From Byssothecium circinans (lineage: Eukaryota; Ascomycota; Dothideomycetes; Pleosporales; Massarinaceae): DNA of 64,000 nt. The DNA lies in the NCBI GenBank assembly GCA_010015675.1, contig ML977057.1:24017-88016 (forward strand), in the 5' to 3' direction. Below the pieces are notes generated by a model. That model ran no database searches. It was not told the origin of the DNA and worked only from the letters and a program-made list of their open reading frames with translations. How positions within the stretch are numbered: position 1 is the first letter of the stretch; the number at the start of each line of letters is the position of its first letter. This document shows, in pieces, positions 12,597 to 24,800 of this stretch. Made by a program: the position numbers and the translations under genes.

Positions 12597-14567
12597 ATGG
12601 ACATCCCGCGCGGCCACGCCATGCTCCCCCTCAACACCACCGACTTCCTCACCTTCATCTACACCTACTTCAAAGCCGAATACAGCCCGATCCGATCCCT
12701 CTGGTCCACGGCGACAGCGATCCCCACCTCCCCCCACCGCTGGCAGACCATGGGCCACGAGCTCTCCCCGCTCTCCATCCGGCCCGCCAACGCGCAGGCG
12801 CAAAAGGACCTCGATTCGCTCGACTACTTCCTGCGGAAATGGAACCTCGACGCCACCTTTGTCCGCGGCCTCGTGGTCCGCTACGCAAAGTACGACGCCC
12901 AGCACGAACGGCTGGAGAAGAAGCTGTTCGAGTGCTGCAGAGTGGATCTCATGGTTCGCAAGGCGCTCAAGGAGAAACATCTGATTGATGGGTTATGGCC
13001 TAGTCCCGCACCTCGGGATATTCCGCAGGAGTTGCTGCAGCAGGGCGTTCAGGTGCGGAAATGGTACGGCGATATGTTTGGGAAGTATTTCACGCATTTG
13101 CATTCTATTGAGGATTTTTCTCTGAGGCCGGAGGTTGACGCTAGGATCAAGTCGAGTACGACGTTGATGCTGGTTCCGTTCGTGGAGCATTTGGTGCTTG
13201 GGCATGTGGATCCTATTGTGCCGATTGTGGCGAGGGGGGCTGGGTATGCGAATACGGTGGCGGGGACGCAGGTTAGGAAGAGGGAAGAGGCGGGAAGTTT
13301 TGGTGAGCCGGCGAGGTTCGAGGTTAGGTTTGAGGCGCCCGGTGGTGTGAGCGGGGTGGAAGAGACGGTGGTGAGGAGTGTGGTTCGGCAGTGTCAGTGT
13401 CTGAAGTGTGGGAGTAAGAGGGATGTAAATGTTACTATCTCGATGGATCCTAGTCCGGGGCCTGTTACGGGTGGGGCTAGTGGGAAACAGAAGAGTAGGG
13501 AAGGACCTGGGCGCGGACCGTCGAGGACGGCGATGAAGTATCGTCCGGGGTATAGTATACCTGGGAACGACACGGCGCCGAAACAACCGCAACAACCGAC
13601 ACTACGTGAGGAACAGCAGGAAGATGTTCGTTCGCCGTCTCCTCAGCAGAAGAAACAATGTCCCGCTTGCACATTCCTCAACCATCCCGATCTCACGGCC
13701 TGCGAAATGTGTCAGAGCGATTTACCAGATACCGTGATTACAAAATCGGCGACGCCTCCTCCCCATCCCCATCCTCCACAGCAGTCGAGCTCGAGCTCAA
13801 AGAACCCCCCACGTCACGCTCATTCAGCTTCTGTGCCCGCAAATACAGCTCCGGCTAGTCCATCCCAGCAAGGCGCAAGGCAAAGAGAAGGTTTCAGACC
13901 AGCACTCCCGAACCGACAGAGTCTAAGCTCGACGCTCTTTTCCATCTTCCCGTTCTCGCAGACGCTGCAGAGTGACCATCACGCAAATCTTCCGCCCACG
14001 CAACCCAGTGGGACGCAGGAGCTGCAGGCAAACGCAAAAGCAAAAGCAGAAGCAGAAGCAGAGAAAATAACTCCTTCCTCTGCCCACGACAACGGCGACC
14101 AAGGTCCTGAGAACGAAGACCCACAACGTCCCTCCCTCCCCGCACGCACACCCTCTGTCCCTACCCCCTCAACGCCCCCGAACCTGATAGACAACATCCC
14201 CGATGGCAACGCCGACGATAACACTCCCCACCTATCCAACCACCCCGAAATGGCAATGATGCCACTCACGCCACCCCCACCGGTGACCTCGACCCCTCGA
14301 CGCATGCCCGCGGGCCTCCCGCAGAACCTCATGGATGATTACGTCCCCGTGGACAGGTCGCCGTTTCTGAGGGAGCAGGACGACGAGGACGCTGGGTGGG
14401 GGGAGATTCGTAGGGAGGATGTCCGGAGAGAGGGAGGAGGAAGGGGGATGGATAGTGATAGTGATGATGAAGGGGAGGAAGGGGGGAGGGGGAGTACGGA
14501 GGGGATGATTGATTTGGATGCTGTGGCGAGGGAGGAGATGGGTGTTTGGGGGGAGAGGGAGGATTGA
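12597..14567 (+). CDS. NZF/RanBP2-type zinc finger protein, unknown role
   Basis: Single exon, 656 residues. The first ~220 residues form a mostly helical, well-structured region (opening MDIPRGHAMLPL) that I cannot assign. A CxxC pair (QCQCLKCGSK) appears near residue 266. A zinc finger CPACTFLNHPDLTACEMC lies at residues 355-372, with Cys355, 358, 369 and 372; this is the Npl4-type/RanBP2 pattern, and the TF residues after the second Cys are typical of ubiquitin-binding NZF fingers. The remaining ~280 residues are low-complexity: Pro/Ser-rich, an Ala-Lys-Glu repeat near residue 481, then an acidic Asp/Glu/Gly tail. Ubiquitin binding is inference from the finger. ATG 12597 follows CAAACC, a good fungal context. 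Confidence 0.82.
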   Translation: MDIPRGHAMLPLNTTDFLTFIYTYFKAEYSPIRSLWSTATAIPTSPHRWQTMGHELSPLSIRPANAQAQKDLDSLDYFLRKWNLDATFVRGLVVRYAKYDAQHERLEKKLFECCRVDLMVRKALKEKHLIDGLWPSPAPRDIPQELLQQGVQVRKWYGDMFGKYFTHLHSIEDFSLRPEVDARIKSSTTLMLVPFVEHLVLGHVDPIVPIVARGAGYANTVAGTQVRKREEAGSFGEPARFEVRFEAPGGVSGVEETVVRSVVRQCQCLKCGSKRDVNVTISMDPSPGPVTGGASGKQKSREGPGRGPSRTAMKYRPGYSIPGNDTAPKQPQQPTLREEQQEDVRSPSPQQKKQCPACTFLNHPDLTACEMCQSDLPDTVITKSATPPPHPHPPQQSSSSSKNPPRHAHSASVPANTAPASPSQQGARQREGFRPALPNRQSLSSTLFSIFPFSQTLQSDHHANLPPTQPSGTQELQANAKAKAEAEAEKITPSSAHDNGDQGPENEDPQRPSLPARTPSVPTPSTPPNLIDNIPDGNADDNTPHLSNHPEMAMMPLTPPPPVTSTPRRMPAGLPQNLMDDYVPVDRSPFLREQDDEDAGWGEIRREDVRREGGGRGMDSDSDDEGEEGGRGSTEGMIDLDAVAREEMGVWGERED

Positions 14568-15095
14568 TATGATATGATGGGCTTAAGAGGGGAATGGTGA
14601 AGAGAAAGGGGTGCCGGGTACTTGAAGTCCATTGATATAGACGGTTGGTTATTTTTAAGACAGTGACATGTGTCACCTACTCTGGATACGCTTCCTATCA
14701 ATCCAGTCCCATAACCCCTACCCAACCCAACCCAATTCGCGGACCCAGCGAAGAGGCCTCATGAAGTATTTGTCCAAAACCCAATCTCTTGGACCCAACG
14801 ATCCTCGCTTTCCTCATTATACAAGGGGCCCTTGTTGAATTCTTTTTTTATTGCTCCGAGACCCCAGGACCACAACGCCGTTGAAAATGCCGTTTGAGCA
14901 ATGCTAGGCCAAACGTAAAATGCCCGTTATGATGTCAAAAGCGACCGTGGTGACTATTTCGATGCCGATTCGAGGCGGGCGAGAAGGGGGTATCGTATCG
15001 TATCGTATCGTATCGTATCGTATCGTGAAAGGGGAAAGACTCCTAGAAGTGCGACGTGCGATGTGTGTGCGTGTGAGCGTACGAGGAACGCCGAT
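14568..15095. other. convergent 3' intergenic region with microsatellite
   Basis: 528 bases between the converging NZF gene and SAP30. Contains the (TATCG)7 tract; nothing else recognised. Confidence 0.5.
14991..15025. repeat. (TATCG)7 microsatellite
   Basis: Seven perfect tandem copies of TATCG, directly preceded by a short G run. Lies 70 bases past the SAP30 stop codon, so it is noncoding on both sides. Likely length-polymorphic between isolates. Confidence 0.97.
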
Positions 15096-15836
15096 CTATC
15101 TCCGTTGCGGCGCGAAACGAACTCTGAACTCGCTGTCTGTCCAACCCAATCAATACCTCCCCTAGTAAAAACGAAGTCCGAGTTCAAACCATACCTTGAT
15201 GTTTCGTCTTATAAATAAGCTCGATAATGCAGTCTGCAGCGTAAATCACATCAGCACAGTACACCACCCCCAACAACGACAAAGACCACGACTTCAGAGG
15301 GAAGAGAAAACGTACTAGTCTCCGACACCGCCTGAGCATTGAAATGCTTCCGCACCTCCGTCGCCAGATCCCTCTTCTCCACCCTCCTCTTCCCGCGCGG
15401 CCGCGCGGATGTAGGCGACATCTTGCCGATGCCCTGGTTCAGCACGACGTGGCTGAGCGGGTTCTTGTACGCGGTCGCCGTGTCCATGCGGTAGGCGCGT
15501 CGGTAGGCGTGGAGGACGGAAGAGGGTTGTGTTTCCCAATTCGTCTGTAATTGCCAAAGAAGGAAGAGTTAGCATCGTGTGACCAGTTCGTGGGGGGTTG
15601 GGTTAAAAAGTTGAGGAGAGAGATGGACGTAGACCTACCACAGGGTACTCAGGTTCATTCGCGTTGTCGCCGTTGGAAGACATGACGTCTTTGAGGTGGC
15701 TGCCATTTATAGCATTGTTTGCGCCGTTTCGGCGGCCGCCTCGTGCGGTGCTGGTGCTGGTGTTGGGGAGGTTGTGCAGTTTCTCCTTCAGCGACTGGGT
15801 GTCTTCTGCTGCGCGTTTGGAGGCTGCGGGAGGCAT
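15096..15836 (-). CDS. sap30: SAP30-like Sin3 histone deacetylase complex subunit
   Basis: Four exons, 15639-15836, 15316-15544, 15195-15233 and 15096-15136, give 168 residues; all phases close. SAP30 bridges the Sin3 scaffold to the Rpd3-type histone deacetylase in the nucleus. The N-terminal 70 residues are basic and low-complexity. The Sin3-binding domain follows: WETQPSSVLHAYRRAYRMD, then TAYKNPLSHVVLNQGIGKMSP, KRDLATEVRKHFNAQAVSE, and the short last exons giving IIELIYKTKHQ and FRVRFAPQRR, which is how fungal SAP30 proteins end. The last acceptor was chosen over an upstream AG because it restores this ending. Confidence 0.92.
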
Positions 15837-17867
15837 TGTCTGTGCGTGTCTCCGGCGTCCTTGGGGGATTGTAGAGCTTTAGTCTTCATGCGATTCGTTT
15901 GTCCTGCTGTCCTATCGCGTATTTTCGTCGTGGGCGTTGCGTGAAGCAGCGGTCTCGTGTCTGATAGGATTCCGATTTCGATCGGAGCGATGCTTCAATT
16001 GTAGAGGCGGCCTCTGAACAGGGAGTGAGAGGCTGGGAAAGGGGAAAGGAGCTGGTGATAGGTAGCCGGGAGCGTGCCTGAGGAAGAATTAAGGTGCTGT
16101 GAGACCTCGTGCGTTTGTCTTGGGTGAAAGACGCTGAGCACGGTCTTTCTGCGAGCGAAAAGCCGGGATGTGCGTCATTCAGGGTCCAGGGACAGATTGG
16201 GACACGTGCCGAGGTCGGAAGTGGATGGACGCGGACGCGACGCGATTTTCAATCCAGAGACTTTCACACCTTCGACCTCATCCCTCATCCATTTTCGGAT
16301 GAATTGTGCCATCTCAATTCTTTTGTTGCGTGTGCTCTATTGTGAGGGTTCGGCATGGCTGCGTTGTGTGTATCGGCATTAGGACGTGCCGTTGGTTGAG
16401 AGAGGTCATCGTGTTAAGGCGGAACCCCAAGAGCTTGGAAAGAAACCAGAATGATGGCAATGGATATATATTTGCACAAGAGCTGCGGGGGAAAGTATTG
16501 TGAAGGTTGCAAAGAATGAACAGATAACCAAACTACACCCCTCAACCGACTACTACGCGAATAGAGCCGAGACTCGGAGAGACTTGCAGATGTTACCTAA
16601 CGTGCAGTCATTCGGCTTCCATCGAGTTCCACCCTAGAGATGTGATAACGACAAAGAATTCCGCATCTGCATCTGCTTCGGGAAGAGGTCCATGTGGCTT
16701 CATTTGGCGCGAGTAAGCGATGCTTTGTGAGCTTGAAGCAAACGAATCGCTTCCCGATCCTTCACCGCTGGTTATAGTGGCCTCAACCGAGGAAAGCGTT
16801 GCCAGTCTTTTGACGCATAATGTGCAATGCGTTTTATCTGCTGTGCTGGCCAGACACAAGGGGCGCTATCTGTATGGAAGTCCGCTGAGACAGGCTGCGA
16901 CAATCCCATGCCAATCGGTTGATGTCGGACAATGAGCGGTTTCTCTGGATCGAATTGCTCCTAAATTAAACTGGGATACTTTGAATATCATACTAGCAGC
17001 AAGCATTGTATCTGGGAGAGTATCGGTTTCGAAGAGGGACAATCTGATGGTCGTGGTTCTAATCCGGACCGTTACCTGAAATTCGACAATCGTTGGAGAG
17101 GGTCTTCAACGAACGCCAGTGTGGTTCGATCAGAAAGACGTTTTGTGTATTCAATTTGAGTACCATACTAGCGACGATGAGTACGCAATTGATTGTACAG
17201 CAGGAGGCGAGCAGACCGGAAGACATGACGAAACGGGTCAAGCCCAACTATGCCAGACAAGAAGCTGATTTCTATCACAATGGAAAGCTTCAGCGGGAAG
17301 TTGGCTTTGTAATGCCATCCGCCATCTCTCACCTCCGCTGGCAGTACGATACCTTTCGTCTCCACCTCAAGTTCGAACCTGGCTAACCATTCAGCGCCCA
17401 CTCGAAAGGCTCTCCTACCCACCAAAGCCACTTACAGCCGCAATATTGACTTACTTTCGACTAAGCCTACAGCCGATTCCTCAGGTCGGCGCTAATTTGG
17501 GTCTTCTGCCTTCACCTAAAAGGTTTGCGAAATATCACTTCAACCTCCTTTACCTAAAACCCTACCAGCGATCCGACCGACGTCGTAGGCAGCCATCTCC
17601 CTAGGTATATAATCCACCCTCCCCGCCCTATTCTTCTTCCTCTCTTCGCCTACCTTCTTCTGCCAGATCTAGACCATTAATCTCCCGATAGATCTCCCTT
17701 CTACCTCAAGCCTTCCACTTTATTCTTTCAGACTGTTCATAAAACCTCATCTCAAACAGACGCAAGTCGTCAGAGCTTGACAAAACCGATCCCCTGCAGT
17801 CACTCATTCTAGCCTACCCTACCCAGGCCGTACATCACCTGTTCCTCTACCCTCAACCTGGGCTATC
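15837..17867. promoter_or_regulatory. long divergent intergenic region
   Basis: 2,031 bases between sap30 (leftward) and the DUF6697-like gene (rightward). No open frame has domain resemblance. From about 17500 to 17867 the plus strand is strongly pyrimidine-rich with few purine runs, consistent with a long 5' leader of the downstream gene. Confidence 0.5.
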
Positions 17868-19663
17868 ATGTCTGACCGAGATCCTCTTCCCCACGGTCGG
17901 CTCGCCTACCGCCCGGCGCCATCCGGTCACTCGTCGTACCACCCACTAGGCGGCATTGCGGATGCCAGCGACACGAGCCAGGTGAGACTTTCCCAATTTA
18001 TCAATCTTGAGTCCAGGCTCAACGATCTTCGAACCGACTTCGAGGACATCAAGACCCTTTGCAACTCCCTCTATGCGTCTTTGGAGACTATGAAGCGGGG
18101 CGGCTGGTCCGTCACCGTGGGCCCGTTCAAGGATCAAGCAGCCGCAGACTTCAAGAGGAAGCTTGATATGCTGCCCTACCAGGTGCGGCCGGTTGAATAT
18201 TATGACGGTACTAATGAGTACCAGCGGACCACCAATGTCGGCAGCAGTGTCGTGTCAACTCCTACAATGATTCCGCCGCATGTCATAGTGCCGCCGCACT
18301 TGAGAAACAAGAATATCCTCGTGCCTCCCCATCTTCGCAACGGCAACGGGTTAGTACATTTCCGCACTATAGACTGGACAGGCACTAATCGCCACAGGTC
18401 CGCGTCTGCCACGAGCTCCATCAACAGTCCCCTCGTCACTGACGGCAATGTCGACGACCCCGACTCGACCCACATATCTCCCAAGACGTTCAAGGCCCCC
18501 GCAGCTCCTAGAACAGAGATCACTCCGCCCGAATCTCCTACCATCGCGGCGCAAAACGATGCTGCCCTCGCTCCCATCAAGACCGAAGAGCCCAGCACCC
18601 TCACCTTGGAGAACTGGAAGCCTCACTTCCTGACCACCCTCACCCCCTTCGACACAACCAAAATCCCCTCCCTAGAGACCATGACCTCCTTCGCCCCCGA
18701 CGTCCTCCGCAACTTCCTCGGCGGCAGCGAATGGTCCCCCGGCCTAAACTTCATCGAGCCCACGGGCCCCAACCTCGGCTACTGCATACTCCCAAACCGC
18801 TGCTACTACACACTAGACGTGTCCATCGAGCCCTTCGCCCCCCAATCCGCAGGCGAGCACGGCGCAAAACTCGTCCCCTTCTTCAACAAGCAGCCCGAAG
18901 AAGCTTACCCGGACCTCCCCTTCACCTCGAAAACCGGGAGTTCGACCGAGAATGTCGCCCTCTTTGTCCTCCGTCCCGATCCACGCTACAACAACCGCAA
19001 GCGCTACTTCTACTTCGGGCACTACACGCAGAGCCGCTGGTCCGATAAGCTGGACTACGAGCGCATGAGGCAGTGCGTCCCGGCGCATGTGCGCGAGTAC
19101 TGGGCGGGAGAGCTGACGGCCGTAGGGCGCCCAGAGTGGTTGAGCGCGGAGCTGCTGCAGCACTTTTTCCCGAAGCCGGTGTATGAGGGCCGGATGCCGG
19201 GGGTGCTGGATGATGAAGGCGGGAGCGTGGCGGGAGCAGAGATGGAGGGGAGGGAGGAGGGGGTTAAGAGGGATGTGAGGGCGTTTGTGGAGGAGCTTAG
19301 GGTGTGGAAGAAGGAGTTTTGTATGCGGACGGCGATGATTGGGAGGGAGTTTGTTTTGGAGGCTTTTGACCGGGTAAGTCACTTTTCTCGCTTCCTCGCA
19401 TTTTCTTTCCTTACATCGTGCGGACATGAGGTGGAAAGTCTGGCAGAGCTTTTCAGGAGCTTTGGATACACCGGAGTGTTGTCGGGCGCTTTTTTTGCCC
19501 TTTTCGATTTTTACTGACAGTGGAAATTTCCCAGGCTGATGCAGACGACCCGCCCGCTCTCCGCCTCTACTGGGAATACCTCGAATGCGTCGACTGGAAG
19601 CACGAATTCTACCAGACCTTGTCGACTCTTCAGGGCCGCGATCCGGCGTACAGCAAGTATTAG
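17868..19663 (+). CDS. conserved fungal protein, DUF6697-like
   Basis: Exons 17868-19373 and 19535-19663, 544 residues, or 528 if the in-frame 48-base segment 18350-18397 is an intron, which I favour because it has GTTAGT, a CACTAATC branch site and CCACAG. The first half is low-complexity with paired PPHLRNKNI / PPHLRNGNG repeats near residue 145. The second half is a globular domain: LENWKPHFLTTLTPFDTTKI, SLETMTSFAPDVLRNFLGG, EWSPGLNFIEP, GEHGAKLVPFFN, YFYFGHYTQSRWSDKLDYER, and LLQHFFPKPVYEG. I recall this pattern as a fungal domain of unknown function (DUF6697); the name is from memory. No catalytic motif or membrane segment is visible and no function can be given. Confidence 0.8.
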
Positions 19664-21893
19664 ACCGGCGGTGTGTCCTCGCCCTTCCCGACGATTGTCT
19701 TGACCTTGACATGCTGTCCGTGTTTGAATGCCTCTCACCGGGACTATCTTGCATTACGGCGTCCACGGTCCACGGTATTACTTTCTGTCCGCCTTTCTCG
19801 AACACACGCTGGGCTCGAGTAGTGTCTCGAGTCTCTGGACTTGGACCCCGACGACCCTACCCGACCAAGCAAGGGCGCATTCATGGCACAGCACCCCGAC
19901 TTTAAAAACTTTGCACCTCACGACTCTCTTTCTTCCACTCATTATCATTTCTGGGGCTCTGCGAAAAGGAGAAAAGGCTGGGTGTAATGGAGTTTTGTCC
20001 CTCCTCTTTATATTATTCTGCATCTACATGGACATTTCCTTCCTTCCCTTCTTCTTATCATTATTCCCTTCCCTTCCCTTATATTTACATTTACCCTTTT
20101 CATTTATCCATCACATCACCAACCACCACTAGCAATACTCCTTTTCCACACCACGCCGCCCCTCTGCCCCATACCCTTCCCCATTCCAGCACCACATTAT
20201 CTCAGCATCAAAACGCCGGACACACCCACGGAAGACATGATCTCCGTACCACTAGCGATACACCACCACCCCAAACCCCCCTTTTCTATAGCGAGTTTGC
20301 ATTTTGCATTTTCTCATTCCTTTTGGGCGGGCGAGCGGGCGAGGCGGAGGAATAAATAGCTAGCCTAGCTACCCATAGCCAGCTAATCCATACCATCCAT
20401 GATTCAACTTTCCTCTTCGGATCTATCCAGCCTGCATCTATGCGGCCTGTATCTATCTGGCCTGGATCAGCTTGGATTGGTGCAGCCATGGTTTGGGTTT
20501 GAATTTGTCAAGCATCGGACCTAGCTAGCTTGGTTTGGTTTGGAACTGGACTGGACTGGACTGGATCGGATCGGTCTGCCTGGGGTCTAGGTTACGTTTC
20601 CCCACCCAGCACGGAGGCAACGGTTGGGATCTCGGGTCTCGGATCTCTTTCTTCTTCAGTATCAGCGATTCATTCTCCTCTCCTTGATAGCGATGAGAAG
20701 AAAAAGATGAAAGGTCTCCTTTTCTTTTCTTTTATGTGGGGGGTGGGGGACCTTGCAGTCAGTGTCAGTGTCGGTGTCTGGTCTGCATAGTGCGTGAATT
20801 CACCGCAGCAGCGGTGACAGGCAGGCAAACGCTTTGGTGATGTTGTTGGTATTGAGGATAGGAGCGTGAGGATGCATGTGTGTCTGTGTGTGACAAACTC
20901 GCGAGACTGACGGGGAGGGAACGAGGAAAGAAACGAGGAAAGAGAAGGAACCATATGGTGGGATGATATATACTGTACTGTACAAAGACAGTGCCGGGAA
21001 GTCCCGCTCACTTACGTATAGTTATGTACGAATATTCTATAAAGAAGGATTTTCATCATGTCGTCATGGAAAAGTCACCACACTATTGAAATACCTAAGT
21101 ACTCTATATCAAGGTAGCGTACTACTACCGACCTATAGACCGAAACTCGTCAAATCTAATACAGAAACTGCGGAGGAGAGAAAGGTGTGCGAGCACATAC
21201 AGCAAATACAGCAAATATAAAGCTTTTGCCCCCTCCTCCCCCCTCCAAGCCTATAAACCTTTAACCTTGGACTCTAACCGGAAGAAGGGAAACGTTGAGG
21301 TGGTAATAGGTAATAATATCGAGGCAATGTTTGGGAGAGGGCATAGTGTGTATCGTACGGCCTTCCTTGATTTCTGTGCGTTTTTGGTCGTTTATCATGC
21401 GTGGGCTCGGAGAAAATGCGCCTGTATACGTTACGTTTCGTTTCGTTTTGTGTCTTGTCTTGTCTTGTCTTGTCGTGCCGTGTCGTTTCCTTTCGTATGA
21501 TGATCTCTTTTCGTCGTTGGTGTTATCGCAAGAGAGGCTGAAGTACCAGGCCTGGAGTTGCGGAAGATACCCTTGGTGAAAGGGAGGGGAAAGTGTACGA
21601 CAGTTTGGCTTGGCTAAAAGGTTGTGAGGAGCGGTCCGTTGCTTCGTTTTATTGATTTGGCAGCGCATGGCTTTCTAGTCCGTTGGCCTGGTCTTTCCGT
21701 TTTTATACGTTTTGTGGACTGTCGTGGTATAGTATGAATGTCGTCCTCCACGTTCTCTTCGATGTCGACACCGCCGTGTCGAAGGCACAGCCACGCGGCA
21801 AAAGATTGGCAACACTCGGTAGTGACAAACCCCAGCCCCACACATTTCGCATCTCATCTCCCCCGACGACCTCCACTTCCCCCTCTTCCGCCC
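19664..21893. other. convergent low-complexity intergenic region
   Basis: 2,230 bases between converging genes. C/T-rich tracts near 20030-20110, TGGACTGGAC-type short tandems near 20545-20565, and a (TGTCT) tract at 21451-21475. No gene recognised; open frames here are composition artefacts. Confidence 0.5.
21451..21475. repeat. (TGTCT)n short tandem
   Basis: Four perfect TGTCT units and a fifth ending in G, within a longer T/G/C-rich stretch. Noncoding. Confidence 0.9.
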
Positions 21894-24800
21894 CTACTGC
21901 TCGGCCAACCCCATCCCCTCCATATCAGCCCTCAGCTGTTCTTCCGTACTCAACAAATTCTTCGCCCAAGGAACACGAACCTTCTGCCCACTCCTCCTCA
22001 CGACAAACCTCATCTCCTCACTCCTGTCATGCATTCCAGCTCCCCCCCTCACAGCCCCGCCACCCCATCCGCCACCAGCTCTTCCAGTCTCATCAGCACC
22101 GATCACGATGGGACCCGGCTCACCAATTGGCCTCGTCATTCGTTGTGGGTAGGGAGGGCCTTTACCCATCTCGGCAGCTTTCTCCCAGCTTGTTTCACAC
22201 GAACGCGCGATGACCGCTGCTGAAGCCCATCCGGTTCGTCGGTCGATATCGAGGAGGCGTTTCACAAGCCATGCGCGTTGGCCGGGTTCGCGGTATTGGA
22301 CACCAGCAAAGAAGAGTGCCATTGTGGTTTCAATAAGAGCTGCACCAAGGAAGGGGGATAAGGGCATGTCATCGGTAGCTGGCATCTGCATCCCTGCGGA
22401 GATGCGACCAATCAGCATAGCATAAGGCTGCGTAGCTTGGGCGCAAACACCGGCTGCCATGTGCATGGCGGGTGGAGAAGCCGGGTGGGAGCGTAGCAGG
22501 AGAATGTTGGCCAGGTGAAGAGTATTCCATAGTGTGCTGATATCATAGCTGCGGTGGACGAGAGCCGGCCCAAATGGTGTCATGTTTCCACCTGGTGCAA
22601 CCGGGTACAGGTCTGGGGTTAAGGGGGCAAAAGTTTCGGTATTGGCAAGGAACCGGGCCACTGTAGCGTGAGCATGAGATATGCTATTCCATTCGGCAAT
22701 TGCTGCTTCATATGCAGCTGGAAGCTCGGAAAACTTGGGATCTGGTGCATTCGTGGCCTTTGGAGAGTCTTCCGGAACGTAGTTGGGATTGACATAACTG
22801 TTTGGTAGTGATATCGGAGGTCGCGAGGGTGCCATCCCGTAGAATGCTGGTACAGCATTTGGTGGAGGAGGGCCGCGTGGAGGTCCCTGCCCTTGAGCTT
22901 GTACTTGACCGGGTGGTGGTCCAAAGCCAGAACCACCCATGCCCTTCATGTGTGGTGGTGGGCCTGTGGGGGTGGATGATGGCCCACTCGGCCCTCCCTT
23001 TGAAGGCGGCGGGCCCATTGGCATACCGGGTACACCAGGTCTTGGTCTCCATTGCCCGCCGTCAGCGTCCACTTGTTTGAGCTTTCGGGTACGATCGCGA
23101 ACAGTAAAGTCCGATATGCGAGCGAGGAGGAGGATAATGTGATCGTGTGTACCGTAGAGGGCATCGAACCGACCGAGGGGTGCACGAGGAGGGCAATCGG
23201 ACCACTTTCGAAAATCAGTGCTAATGTTGTCAGTGAGTGTTCCAGATCGTAACAACTCCAACACCTACATCAGTGGATTGCCGCTGATCATGCATTGGAA
23301 AGTATCTTGCCTTGCATAAAACCAATACAAGTCCTGCAAAGTCTCAAACGTGCGCAAGTCCAACCTGCCAGGCAGTCCACCATTTCGATTCTTCCTACCC
23401 TCGGCATCCTCTAGAATTCTCCCATGATCGTCGTAGCTGACCTTCTTTCCCACTATCGTACTAACCATACTCTCGTCAGGCATCAACGCACTCTGGTTGA
23501 GCCTTTGATCTAGTTGTTTCTGATCAATGAGCATGCCAGGGTTTTCGTAAGGAAGCTTGCTCTCTTGTTCCGTCTTCGCAGCTTTCAACCGCCGAGCCTC
23601 TTGAGTTAGCCGTGAAAAGTCGAGCTCAGATATCAGGTGCGCACAGCCGACAAGATGCGTGCTCCATTTCACATGTTCGGCGGTCATAACTAAAAGTCTA
23701 AGTCCTACCCGCAAAATTGCAAGTGGGATACGCACCTTCGTAGAAGGCGAGCAGGAGGCTCGTTGCGAGGGTCGCAATTGAGAGTCGCCTTTTAGGATTT
23801 CCAAGCGATCGGCCCAATCTTTTAAGGGCATAAGCTAATACTCTTGTCAGAGAGCTCATTATACAAGCTTGACGTTGTCCAACCCACCGTAATGCTTGTA
23901 GGACGGGGTAATTGACGCTCGTTGTAGCTTTGCAATGTGGAGACTTGCCATGGCCAGCATAGCATGTAACAGTCCCTGGTGGCCGAGCGCCTTCAAAGGA
24001 AGCACATATGTCCACAAGCTTTGTTGAGACGATGGTGTGGGCCCCTCGAAGATGGATGTGGGGTTCCGTGGGTTTCGTTCGTAGATGGACAGGGACTGAT
24101 GGCGGGATTCATGAGCAGAGGTAAGGAAGAGGTACAGGTAAGCTTACTGGACCAGTGACGCTACGATATATGATTAGCCTCTGTCCCGCCGCCTTGTATG
24201 AGTACTTACTGTATGAAGTGCGCAAATACTCTCGCAGTCTTTGGATTCTTGAGCGGGTTCGCAACTTGCTCTGTCTTGTACTGACTCAAAATGCCGTCAT
24301 AGATAAAGGCATCGTATCGTCGAACGGTGAGTTCGCTCGTGTTCTCGTAGTGTATTCTCCGAATGAGACTGAAGTCCCGGTTGAGAAGGGTGGCGTCTTC
24401 ATCTGCCCCGTCCGTGCCTCCCAGCATCTCCTCGTCCGAATTTACGTCATAATAGTCGTCGTCTACTTCCTCCACCGCAGCTTCATCAAGCACCTGCGTC
24501 GGACTGAGGTGGTCATCTCCGCCGAACCCACTCAACGGTATCGACGGTTCATTTTTTGTTCCCGGTGGTGCGGGCACATGTGGTTCTAGGGAAGAAGCAA
24601 TCATCAGCCTAGTACTTTAAAGGCACACAAGGGGCGTGTGGCATATTGCCAGTCATGAGACATAGAGTGCATGTTTTATTTTCATGGAGAGAAGTGACAG
24701 GAAAGGAAAATGATAGTAATATTTAGCGACAGTGTCATCCGTCTACGGCTACTTTGTGACCGGACTTGGATGGGGTATAGATAACGATAGTGGTAACTAA

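Noticed and set aside
12325..12984. 219-residue frame overlapping the start of the NZF gene
   Set aside because: Out-of-frame, Ser/Thr/Pro-biased shadow of the real coding frame, which carries the zinc finger.
15603..17386. Several 70-100-residue open frames between sap30 and the DUF6697-like gene
   Set aside because: No family resemblance, no consistent splice signals, several on the strand opposite each other; consistent with chance frames in about 50% GC DNA.
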